Positions 1-6,175 of a stretch of 7,089 bases of DNA are shown here, one piece after another (the first letter of the stretch is position 1; each line of letters begins with the position of its first letter). Both the position numbers and the translations under genes were made by a program. The DNA is from an uncultured Eubacteriales bacterium. Its GTDB lineage: Bacteria > Bacillota > Clostridia > Oscillospirales > Oscillospiraceae. The stretch covers positions 1 through 7,089 of the forward strand of contig USQL01000100.1 of the NCBI GenBank assembly GCA_900556935.1. Reading direction: 5' to 3'. A model generated the notes under the pieces. It saw only the letters and a list, made by a program, of their open reading frames with translations. It searched no databases and was not told where the DNA came from.

Positions 1-175
1 CACACCAGTGACATCGGTCACTGGTTCGCAGCGACATACTTTTCTAACAGCCCCAATTTGGCTTCCCCTTGGGCGGTGCGTCGCGCAGCGAATTGAAATA
101 TAAATAGCTGCCGGTGGCGGCTATACCATAAAAAGTGACGCTGGCTCGGCGCAGCCGAGACTGATGAGGGGCTCC
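1..175. repeat. Cluster of hairpin-forming intergenic repeats
   Basis: Three compact dyads lie within 160 bases. A perfect 9-bp stem (4-12 with 17-25, loop ATCG) opens the window. A second stem of 9 pairs, including one T-G wobble, is at 104-112 with 116-124 (loop GGT). A third is a perfect 6-bp stem, CTCGGC (145-150) with GCCGAG (154-159), followed by ACTGATGAGGGG. The stretch GCTTCCCCTTGGG at 61-73 together with the CTCGGC...GCCGAGACTGATGAGG end resembles a palindromic repeat I associate with intergenic regions of clostridial genomes, here apparently interrupted by about 70 bases of other sequence. The repeat assignment is from memory of the style and not from a search. The left border is outside the window. 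Confidence 0.45.
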
Positions 176-258
176 TTCTGGTAGAGAAAGGGGCGATTTT
201 CGGCGGCAAAGGCCTGGATTTTTTCCTCCGCGACCTCCTCAACGGTGTTTTTCAGGAT
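121..258 (-). other. Possible decayed coding remnant (minus strand)
   Basis: On the minus strand, 45 codons are open from 258 down to a TAG at 123-121. The first 33 or so residues (ILKNTVEEVAEEKIQAFAAE, then NRPFLYQKEPLIS) read like ordinary protein with GC-ending codons. The rest translates the hairpin repeat. No ATG, GTG or TTG start precedes it in frame before an upstream stop, so if it was ever coding it is the tail of a broken gene whose end was replaced by the repeat. The opposite strand of the same stretch is also open without a start (about 163-264), which weakens the case. I do not recognise a family. Confidence 0.15.
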
Positions 259-290
259 AAATGACGGCTGTAAAGAACAAAATCTGACCC

Positions 291-319
291 TTGCTCTTCC
301 TTAAAAAAAAGAGTATAAT
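291..319 (+). promoter_or_regulatory. Sigma-A-type promoter of the YhcH-family gene
   Basis: A perfect -10 box TATAAT at 314-319 is spaced 17 bases from a partial -35 box TTGCTC at 291-296. The spacer contains an A8 run. Transcription would start near 326, giving a leader of about 25 bases that contains the GGGAGG ribosome binding site. Confidence 0.7.
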
Positions 320-350
320 GAGGCTACACCATTTTATGGGAGGAAAAACC

Positions 351-794
351 ATGATTTATGATTCTTTGGCACATATCGACCAGTATAAAACCACCCACCC
401 CGGCCTGTACAAGGCCCTGACCATCCTGCGAGATACCGACTTTTCCAAAATGGAGGACGGCACCGTGGAGGTGGAGGGCAGGGACCTGTTCTATTTCCTG
501 CAGAGCTACGAAACCAAGCCCGACAACGATACCCCGGAGGCCCACCGGAAGTACGCCGATATCCAGGCGGTGCTGGTAGGGCAGGAGAAGATAGGTGTCG
601 GTGCCCTGGAGGACATGACCGAGGTCAGCGGCAAGCCCGAAAATGACATCTGGTTCTACCATGGCCCCATGGACTATGTCAGCCTGACCCCCGGCAAGTT
701 CGCGGTCCTCTTCCCGGGAGATGCCCACGCCCCCGGCATCTGCGTGGATGCCCCCGCCGGTGCCCGGAAGTGCGTTTTCAAGGTAAAGCTGTAA
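351..794 (+). CDS. YhcH/YjgK/YiaL family protein (DUF386)
   Basis: A 147-residue protein of the YhcH/YjgK/YiaL family, whose members have a cupin-like beta-sandwich and include TabA, the E. coli toxin-antitoxin biofilm protein, and proteins found beside sialic-acid and other sugar genes. The family hallmarks are visible: EAHRKYADIQ at residues 63-72 (His65, Tyr68, Asp70, probable metal site) and FPGDAHAPG at 121-129 with His126. The C-terminus, rich in Lys and Phe (KCVFKVKL), is also typical, and the length is normal. The ATG at 351 was chosen because GGGAGG (338-343) sits 7 bases upstream; in-frame codons further upstream overlap the promoter. It has its own promoter and terminator, so it is probably monocistronic. 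There are no sugar genes next door, so the substrate cannot be inferred. Family assignment is firm; the biochemical role is not. Confidence 0.9.
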   Translation: MIYDSLAHIDQYKTTHPGLYKALTILRDTDFSKMEDGTVEVEGRDLFYFLQSYETKPDNDTPEAHRKYADIQAVLVGQEKIGVGALEDMTEVSGKPENDIWFYHGPMDYVSLTPGKFAVLFPGDAHAPGICVDAPAGARKCVFKVKL

Positions 795-800
795 TCCTCT

Positions 801-829
801 GCCGCCCCAAACGGGGCGGCAATGTTTTT
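801..829 (+). terminator. Rho-independent terminator after the YhcH-family gene
   Basis: A perfect 8-bp GC-only stem (GCCGCCCC 801-808 with GGGGCGGC 813-820, loop AAAC) is followed by AATG and five T residues (825-829). It begins six bases after the stop codon. Confidence 0.9.
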
Positions 830-859
830 GACAAAAAGATGGCATTTCCTCCGGAAATA

Positions 860-868
860 TGCTATGAT
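860..868 (+). promoter_or_regulatory. Extended -10 promoter of the ABC-F gene
   Basis: TGCTATGAT at 860-868 is an extended -10 element (TGn plus TATGAT at 863-868). No good -35 box lies at the right distance: TGGCAT at 840-845 has the proper 17-base spacer but matches poorly. An imperfect dyad (842-849 with 853-862) covers the spacer and could be a repressor site. Predicted leader is about 20 bases. Confidence 0.55.
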
Positions 869-894
869 ATGCAAAACACCCAAGGAGAGAAACA

Positions 895-2667
895 ATGCTT
901 TTGAATATGGAGAACGTCAGCAAGACCTATGGGGACCGAACCCTGCTGGACGGCGTGACGTTTTATATGAAAACCGGGGACCGGGTGGGGGTCGTCGGTG
1001 TCAACGGCTGTGGCAAATCCACCTTTCTGCGTCTGGCCGCGGGGAAGGAGCGGTGCGATCGGGGCACGGTTTCCTATGACCCCAATGTGCGCCTGGGGTA
1101 CCTGCCTCAGGACCCGCCCTTTGTCCCGGACAATACGGTGATGGAGCAGGTGGAGGCGGGGCTGGACCCCACCGCCCGGGAGGTTGCCCGGTACGAGGCG
1201 GTGGAGATTCTCACCCGGCTGGGGATTTTGGACACGGAGCAGAAAATGGGCACCCTTTCCGGCGGACAGCGGAAGCGGGTGGCCCTGGCCGCCTGCCTGG
1301 TCCACCCCTGCGATTTGCTGCTGCTGGACGAGCCCACCAACCACCTGGACGCGGAGATGATTGAGTGGCTGGAAAATTATTTGCAGCGCTTCCCCGGCGG
1401 CATCCTGCTGGTGACCCATGACCGGTATTTCCTGGAACGGGTTGCGGACCGGACGGCGGAGGTGAGCTTCGGGAAGCTCTATCTCTACGAGGGCGGCTAC
1501 TCCGCCTATTTGGACGGCAGGGCCCGCCGGGAGGAGATGGACGCGGCCTCCGAGCGAAAGCGCCAGTCCACCCTCCGCCGGGAGCTGCAATGGGTCCTGC
1601 AGGGCCCCTGCGCCCGGGGCACCAAAAGCCGGGAGCGGCTGCAGCGGTACGAGGCTCTGAAAGCAGCCCAGCCGCCCCAGACCGAGCAGAGCCTGGGCTC
1701 CATTCAGGCTCTTTCCTCCCGCCTGGGAAAGAAAACCGTGGAGCTAAAGGACGCGGGCAAGTGCTACGATGGCCGCTGGGTTCTGCGGCACTTCGATTTT
1801 CTCCTCCAGCGGACGGACCGCATCGGCATCGTCGGCGGCAACGGGGCGGGAAAATCCACCCTGTTAAATCTGATTTCCGGTGCTGCGGTGCCGGACGAGG
1901 GCACCGTAACCCTGGGGGATACGGTAAAGCTGGGCTATTTTTCCCAGCACGCGAAGGAGCTGGACCCCAACCAGACGGCTTTGGATTATGTGAAAGAGCA
2001 GGGCGACCGGATTGAAACCCCGGAGGGGGTGCTGACGGCCTCCAAGCTCATGGATGAGTTCCTCTTTACCGGGCCCATGCAGCACCGGCTCATCGGCAAG
2101 CTCTCCGGCGGGGAAAAGCGGCGGCTGTTCCTGCTGGGGCTCCTGGCCTCCGCCCCCAATGTGCTGCTGCTGGACGAGCCCACAAACGATTTGGATATCC
2201 CCACTATGACGGTGCTGGAAAACTACCTGGAAACCTTCCCCGGGGCCATTATCACCGTGTCCCACGACCGGTATTTCCTGGATAGAATCTGCAATCGCAT
2301 TTTCGCTGTGGAGCCCGGAGGCGAGGTGCGGGAATATGTGGGCGGCTATTCCGACTACCTGGAATCCGCCGGGGCGAAAAAGGCAAAGCAGGAGAAAAAG
2401 GCCCCCAAGGAGACGGAAAAGCCCAAAAATAAAAAGCTGAAATTCAGCTTCAAGGAGCAGCGGGAATACGACACCATCGAGCAGGACATCGCCGCCCTGG
2501 AGGCCAAAATCCAGGAAAACCAGCGCTCCCAAATGGAAAACGGCAGCGATTTTTCCAAGCTCCAGACCCTGATGGAGGAGCAGAAGGCTTTGGAAGCCCA
2601 TCTGGAGGAAAAAACCCAGCGCTGGATGTACCTGGAGGAGCTGGCGGAGAAAATCGCGAATCAGTAA
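895..2667 (+). CDS. uup: ABC-F family ATPase, Uup type
   Basis: A 590-residue soluble protein with two ABC ATPase domains and no membrane segment. Domain 1 has Walker A GVNGCGKST (35-43), signature LSGGQ (121-125), Walker B LLLLDE (141-146) and switch His175. Domain 2 has Walker A GGNGAGKST (314-322), signature LSGGE (403-407), Walker B ending DE (427-428) and His457. The linker around residues 207-255, with a WVLQGPCARGTKSRER segment, and the charged C-terminal region (about 491-590, Lys-rich then coiled-coil-like, containing FSFKEQREYD) are typical of Uup and not of EttA or of the long-linker antibiotic-resistance ABC-F proteins. Known family members act on ribosomes or on branched DNA intermediates. 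All catalytic motifs are intact. The ATG at 895 has AAGGAGA at 882-888, 6 bases away. It is preceded by a terminator and its own promoter, so it is probably transcribed alone. The paralogue assignment is good but rests on motif reading alone. Confidence 0.92.
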   Translation: MLLNMENVSKTYGDRTLLDGVTFYMKTGDRVGVVGVNGCGKSTFLRLAAGKERCDRGTVSYDPNVRLGYLPQDPPFVPDNTVMEQVEAGLDPTAREVARYEAVEILTRLGILDTEQKMGTLSGGQRKRVALAACLVHPCDLLLLDEPTNHLDAEMIEWLENYLQRFPGGILLVTHDRYFLERVADRTAEVSFGKLYLYEGGYSAYLDGRARREEMDAASERKRQSTLRRELQWVLQGPCARGTKSRERLQRYEALKAAQPPQTEQSLGSIQALSSRLGKKTVELKDAGKCYDGRWVLRHFDFLLQRTDRIGIVGGNGAGKSTLLNLISGAAVPDEGTVTLGDTVKLGYFSQHAKELDPNQTALDYVKEQGDRIETPEGVLTASKLMDEFLFTGPMQHRLIGKLSGGEKRRLFLLGLLASAPNVLLLDEPTNDLDIPTMTVLENYLETFPGAIITVSHDRYFLDRICNRIFAVEPGGEVREYVGGYSDYLESAGAKKAKQEKKAPKETEKPKNKKLKFSFKEQREYDTIEQDIAALEAKIQENQRSQMENGSDFSKLQTLMEEQKALEAHLEEKTQRWMYLEELAEKIANQ

Positions 2668-2677
2668 ATCTCCTCTA

Positions 2678-2723
2678 AAGCTTCCCCTCCGGGGAAGCTT
2701 ATGTTCCCCCGGACGGGGGAACA
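2678..2723. repeat. Tandem GC-rich hairpins after uup
   Basis: Two perfect stems are separated by one base. The first has 10 bp (AAGCTTCCCC 2678-2687 with GGGGAAGCTT 2691-2700, loop TCC). The second has 9 bp (TGTTCCCCC 2702-2710 with GGGGGAACA 2715-2723, loop GGAC). Neither is followed by a T-run, so they are not classical intrinsic terminators, though they start 11 bases after the uup stop and may slow polymerase or protect the 3' end. The outer arms can also pair with each other (TTCCCC of the first with GGGGAA of the second). The GCTTCCCCT core also occurs at 61-69 in the first repeat cluster, suggesting one repeat family. Confidence 0.7.
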
Positions 2724-2782
2724 CGTTCATCGATGGCCTTTATTTCCAATTTAACAGTTTTACCCGAAGGGAGAAAAAATAT

Positions 2783-3895
2783 ATGATTTACAAGCTTTTA
2801 GTTATCAACCCCGGCTCTACCTCTACCAAGGTGAGTTACTTTGAAAATGAAAAGAATGTATTCACCGAGAGCATCTTCCACGATGCCCCGGAGCTTTTGA
2901 AATACTCCACCACCAATGACCAGATGCCCATGCGGCGGCAGGTGGTGCTCTCCTTTTTGGAGGCGCATGGCATTGCCCCGGAGGAGATTGATGTGTTTGT
3001 AGGCCGGGGCGGCTGTGCCTATTCCCAGGCTTCCGGGGTGATGACCATCGACAGGCAGCTGGTGGAGGATACAGCCAGGGATTTGGGCGGCAGCGATCAC
3101 CCGGCCAAGCTGGGGGTGATGCTGGCCTACGACCTGTGCAATACCTACGGCGGGAAAATGTATACGGTGAACCCCACCAATGTGGATGAGCTGTGCGATT
3201 ATGCCCGGCCCACGGGCATCGCCGGGCTCTACCGCCGGGCCCAGACCCATGTGCTGAACCAGAAGGGCATCGGGGCCATCCACGCCAGAAAGCTGGGGAA
3301 ACGCTACGAGGATATGAATCTGATTATCTGCCATGTGGACGGCGGCATTACCATCACTGCCCATGCCCACGGAAAGATGATCGACAGCACCGAGGGCGCC
3401 GGCGGCGACGGCCCCTTTACGCCCACCCGCCTGGGCTCCATCCCGGTGATGGAGGTGCTGCAATATCTGGATGCGGGCCACACCACCGGGGAAATGCGGG
3501 CCATGCTCTCCCGGTCCGGCGGCTTTGTCAGCCACTTCGGCACCTCCGATGCCGCCAAGGTCCACGAGCTGGTGGAGAAGGGGGACCCGAAGGCTGTGAC
3601 CATCTGGAACACCGTGATTTACCAGCTGTGCAAATCCATCGGCGGCATGGCCGCGGTTCTGGAGGGCAAGGTGGACGGAATTCTCCTCACCGGCGGGCTT
3701 ATGCGCTATGACGATATTTTAAAGGGCGTGGAGCAGCGCTGCGGTTGGATTGCCCCCATCTCCGTATACCCCGGGGAGTGCGAGCAGGAGGCCATGGCGG
3801 ACGCGGTGCTGCAGGTACTCCGGGGAGAGCGGCAGGCCAATGCCTATACGGGAAAGCCCGTCTTTTCCGGCTTCCCCTGGGAGCGCGGGGAATAA
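2783..3895 (+). CDS. Divergent butyrate kinase-like acyl kinase
   Basis: A 370-residue member of the acetate/butyrate kinase family (ASKHA fold). Butyrate kinase makes butyrate and ATP from butyryl-phosphate and ADP in the cytoplasm. Visible family motifs are INPGSTSTK near the N-terminus, VGRGG, THVLNQK, GDGPFTPTR (208-216), HFGTSDA, the GKVDGILLTGG nucleotide-site region and VYPGECEQEA near the end. Length is slightly above the usual 355-360. Departures from typical Buk are striking: VNP with Asn130 where Buk has VDP, HVDGG (184-188) where Buk has HMGGG, and PTRLG where Buk has PERSG. Because of these I leave the symbol blank; the protein may use another acyl phosphate, or be a weak or non-catalytic paralogue. 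The ATG at 2783 follows AAGGGAG (2767-2773). No phosphotransbutyrylase gene is adjacent, although the usual arrangement is ptb-buk. No clear promoter is visible in 2724-2766. The SGNH gene follows after 26 bases. Confidence 0.85.
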   Translation: MIYKLLVINPGSTSTKVSYFENEKNVFTESIFHDAPELLKYSTTNDQMPMRRQVVLSFLEAHGIAPEEIDVFVGRGGCAYSQASGVMTIDRQLVEDTARDLGGSDHPAKLGVMLAYDLCNTYGGKMYTVNPTNVDELCDYARPTGIAGLYRRAQTHVLNQKGIGAIHARKLGKRYEDMNLIICHVDGGITITAHAHGKMIDSTEGAGGDGPFTPTRLGSIPVMEVLQYLDAGHTTGEMRAMLSRSGGFVSHFGTSDAAKVHELVEKGDPKAVTIWNTVIYQLCKSIGGMAAVLEGKVDGILLTGGLMRYDDILKGVEQRCGWIAPISVYPGECEQEAMADAVLQVLRGERQANAYTGKPVFSGFPWERGE

Positions 3896-3921
3896 AACCA
3901 TTTCCAATCTTGGGAGGGACT

Positions 3922-4905
3922 ATGAAAAAGAAGCTTCGGATGCTTGCGGACCTGCTTGTATTGGCGGTTCTCATGGCCCTTGGCGTTTTGGGCCTTGGCG
4001 GACTTCTGCGCCCGGTGGATACGGATTCTCCGGTGAATGCCATCCATACCTTCCACCGGATGCCGGAAAACAGCCTGGAGGTCATCGGCTACGGCTCCAG
4101 CCATATGTGGATGGGCCTGGACCCTATGGAGCTCTACCGGGAGTACGGCATCGGGGCCTATAACTACGGCTGCAACTGGCAGGCGCTCAATACCACGCTG
4201 CTGTTTTTGAAGGATTCTCTGCGGACCCAGAGCCCCAAGGTGGTGGTTGTGGATACCTTCCATGTCAACAAAATGAAGCTGGATATGGATATGGACGGGG
4301 AAATCTACTATACCCGGGCCATTCCCTGGTTTTCGGGGAAGGGGCCCTATCTGCGTCAGTGCTTTGGGGCCCGGCCGGAACGGTATCTTTCCTACGCCCT
4401 GCCTCTGGTTTCCTTCCACGGAAACTGGGAAAACCTGACAAAGGAGAGCTTCCGCTCCCCTTTAAAGAGCGGAGATAACTATTACAGAACCATGGGCTTT
4501 TCCCTCACGGACGCAGTGGTGCCGGTGACCGTTCCGGAGCAGAACCCGGAGCAGCAGCTACCCCTGTATGAGGGCGCCTGGGCCCTTTTGGAGGAGCTGG
4601 TGGAGGTGTGCCGGGAAAGAGACATTGCCGTGGTGTTCTGCACCATCCCCTGGGAGGGGCAGAACCAGTATTCGGAGGCTATGACCACCTTTGCCTTGGA
4701 AAAGGACTGCCCGTATCTGAATCTATTTGACCATATCGAGGAAATCGGCCTGGATGGGGAGACGGATTTTATGGATGGCGGCCACCTGAATACCTCCGGT
4801 GCCCAAAAGATTGCCCGCTATTTGGGGGCCTATCTGAGGGAAAACTATGCTTTGACGGACTTTCGGGAGAGCCCCGGGAATCTTTGGGACCGGGCGGAAC
4901 AGTAA
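3922..4905 (+). CDS. Membrane-anchored SGNH-hydrolase-like protein
   Basis: A 327-residue protein with a short basic N-terminus (MKKKLR) and one hydrophobic segment at about residues 8-29, with no evident signal-peptidase site, so the rest is probably displayed outside the membrane. The body reads as an SGNH/GDSL-like fold: block I GYGSSH at 56-61 (likely nucleophile Ser60, with Ser in place of the usual Asp of GDS) and block V DGGHLN at 285-290 (Asp285, His288). A hydrophobic strand KVVVVDTF lies between. Such single-pass proteins often help acyl groups move onto cell-surface polymers beside an MBOAT acyltransferase (the DltD or AlgJ type of arrangement), but no MBOAT gene is in the window. 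The ATG at 3922 has GGGAGG at 3912-3917. The frame is open upstream into the kinase gene, but those codons lack a ribosome binding site. It is probably co-transcribed with the kinase. Substrate unknown. Confidence 0.75.
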   Translation: MKKKLRMLADLLVLAVLMALGVLGLGGLLRPVDTDSPVNAIHTFHRMPENSLEVIGYGSSHMWMGLDPMELYREYGIGAYNYGCNWQALNTTLLFLKDSLRTQSPKVVVVDTFHVNKMKLDMDMDGEIYYTRAIPWFSGKGPYLRQCFGARPERYLSYALPLVSFHGNWENLTKESFRSPLKSGDNYYRTMGFSLTDAVVPVTVPEQNPEQQLPLYEGAWALLEELVEVCRERDIAVVFCTIPWEGQNQYSEAMTTFALEKDCPYLNLFDHIEEIGLDGETDFMDGGHLNTSGAQKIARYLGAYLRENYALTDFRESPGNLWDRAEQ

Positions 4906-4962
4906 TATTTTATCAAAATGCCGTGATTGCCGCAATTTTTGCACATATTTCGGAAATGTCTG

Positions 4963-4991
4963 TTTACAATTCGGGGGGAATCCCGTATAAT
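4963..4991 (+). promoter_or_regulatory. Sigma-A promoter of the glycosyltransferase unit
   Basis: TTTACA (4963-4968) and a perfect TATAAT (4986-4991) are separated by 17 bases, the spacer carrying a G6 run. The start site would be near 4998, so the leader is about 30 bases. An imperfect dyad at 4943-4959 lies directly upstream of the -35 box. Confidence 0.85.
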
Positions 4992-5029
4992 AGCTCACAA
5001 CTGAAATGGAAAAGAAAGAGGAAACCACG

Positions 5030-6175
5030 ATGAAGATTACCGTTGTCTGCGATGTTTTGGGAGAGGAAAACAACGGCACGACCCTGGCGGCCATGAACCT
5101 GATTCGGGCGCTGCGGGAAAAGGGCCACCGGGTGACCATTCTGTGCCCGGACGCGGAGAAAAAGGGAGTGCCCGGCTACGCGGTGGTGCCCACCCGGAAT
5201 CTGGGGATTTTCAACGGCTATGTGGCCAGCAACGGCGTGAAGCTTGCCAAGCCCGACGATGCGGTGATTCAGCAGGCGGTGGCGGGGGCGGACATCGTCC
5301 ATGTGATGCTGCCCTTTGTTCTGGGCCGCCGGGCAACCTATTTTGCGAAAAAGATGGGGATTCCCGTCAGCGCCGGCTTTCACGCCATGGCGGAGAATTT
5401 TACCAGCCATATCTTTTTGCAGAATTTCTATCCCGTAAACCGGCTGACCTACTGCCTGTTTGCTAAGGAATACAGCCAGGTGGATGCCATCCACTATCCT
5501 ACCCAGTTCCTCCGGGACCTGTACGAGGGCATGTACGGCCCCACCAACGGCTATGTGATTTCCAACGGAGTCAATGCCGTTTTTAAGCCTCAGGCGGCGG
5601 AGCGGCCAAAGGAATACAGGGGGCGATTTGTCATTGTCGCCACCGGCCGCTATTCCAAGGAAAAAAACCAGGCGGTGCTCATTGAGGCGGCGAACCGGTC
5701 CCGGTATCGGGAAAACATCCAGCTGATTCTGGCGGGGGCGGGCCCCAAGGAGAAGGAGCTGAGAAAGCTGGCGGAAAAGCTGCCGGTGCCGCCTCGCTTC
5801 GGCTTCTTCTCTCATGACCGGATGGTGGCGCTGCTAAACTACGCGGACCTCTATGTCCACAGCGCGGCCATGGAGGCCGAGGGCATCTCCTGCCTGGAGG
5901 CCATCTCCTGCGGCCTGGTGCCCATTATCTCCGATTCCCCCCGGTGCGCCACCAAGGCCTACGCATTGACGGAAAGGAGCCTCTTCCGGTTCGATTCCCC
6001 GGATTCCCTGGCGGAAAAAATCGACTGGTGGCTGGAGCACCCCCAGGAGCGGGCGGAGTGGAGCCGCCGCTATGCCGAGAATGCCGCTGGCCGGTTTGAC
6101 CAGCAGATGTGCATGGACAAAATGGAGCAGATGCTCCTGGAGACGGCGGGGAAAAGGCCATGCCGAGAAAAGTAA
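5030..6175 (+). CDS. GT4-family glycosyltransferase
   Basis: A 381-residue GT-B retaining glycosyltransferase of family 4. The N-terminal acceptor domain starts MKITVVCDVLGEENNGTTLA, the usual first beta strand and loop. The hinge has SNGV at 178-181. The donor domain has a basic nucleotide-sugar loop, TGRYSKEKN at 205-213, and the EX7E pair Glu282 and Glu290 in EAEGISCLE. No membrane segment is present, so it should act at the inner face of the membrane as a peripheral enzyme. In the family, the closest style is that of diacylglycerol glucosyltransferases and mannosyltransferases, and the overlapping acyltransferase gene supports a lipid acceptor, but this is inference. The ATG at 5030 was preferred over the ATG at 5006: AGAGGA (5017-5022) is 7 bases before it, while 5006 has no ribosome binding site and lies about 8 bases after the predicted transcription start. 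Confidence 0.88.
   Translation: MKITVVCDVLGEENNGTTLAAMNLIRALREKGHRVTILCPDAEKKGVPGYAVVPTRNLGIFNGYVASNGVKLAKPDDAVIQQAVAGADIVHVMLPFVLGRRATYFAKKMGIPVSAGFHAMAENFTSHIFLQNFYPVNRLTYCLFAKEYSQVDAIHYPTQFLRDLYEGMYGPTNGYVISNGVNAVFKPQAAERPKEYRGRFVIVATGRYSKEKNQAVLIEAANRSRYRENIQLILAGAGPKEKELRKLAEKLPVPPRFGFFSHDRMVALLNYADLYVHSAAMEAEGISCLEAISCGLVPIISDSPRCATKAYALTERSLFRFDSPDSLAEKIDWWLEHPQERAEWSRRYAENAAGRFDQQMCMDKMEQMLLETAGKRPCREK

Noticed and set aside
828..833. Perfect TTGACA overlapping the T-run of the terminator, as a -35 box for uup
   Set aside because: The distance to TATGAT (863-868) is 29 bases and to TATGCT (858-863) 24 bases, both far from the 16-18 needed, and no -10 box occurs at 850-857.
862..1590. 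Long open frame on the minus strand opposite the ABC-F gene (others lie opposite 1864-2730, 2798-3565, 4964-5815 and 6070-6966)
   Set aside because: These are opposite clearly functional genes and arise from GC-rich third codon positions. Their translations are low-complexity, rich in Gly, His, Gln and Pro, with no recognisable motif and no ribosome binding site.
895..2667. Antibiotic-resistance (ARE) type ABC-F protein
   Set aside because: The interdomain linker is short and of Uup type, and the C-terminal region matches the Uup coiled-coil tail; ARE proteins have a longer, different linker that reaches the drug site.
3745..3921. Upstream in-frame extension of the SGNH protein by 59 residues
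   Set aside because: It would run inside the kinase gene, has no ribosome binding site, and its Arg/Gly-rich translation looks like a frame shadow; the ATG at 3922 has a strong GGGAGG site and is followed by a proper membrane anchor.
4926..4940. Possible terminator after the SGNH gene (ATTG-CCG-CAAT followed by T4)
   Set aside because: The stem has only four pairs, with one possible wobble added, too weak to call as an intrinsic terminator, although its place between two units is suitable.
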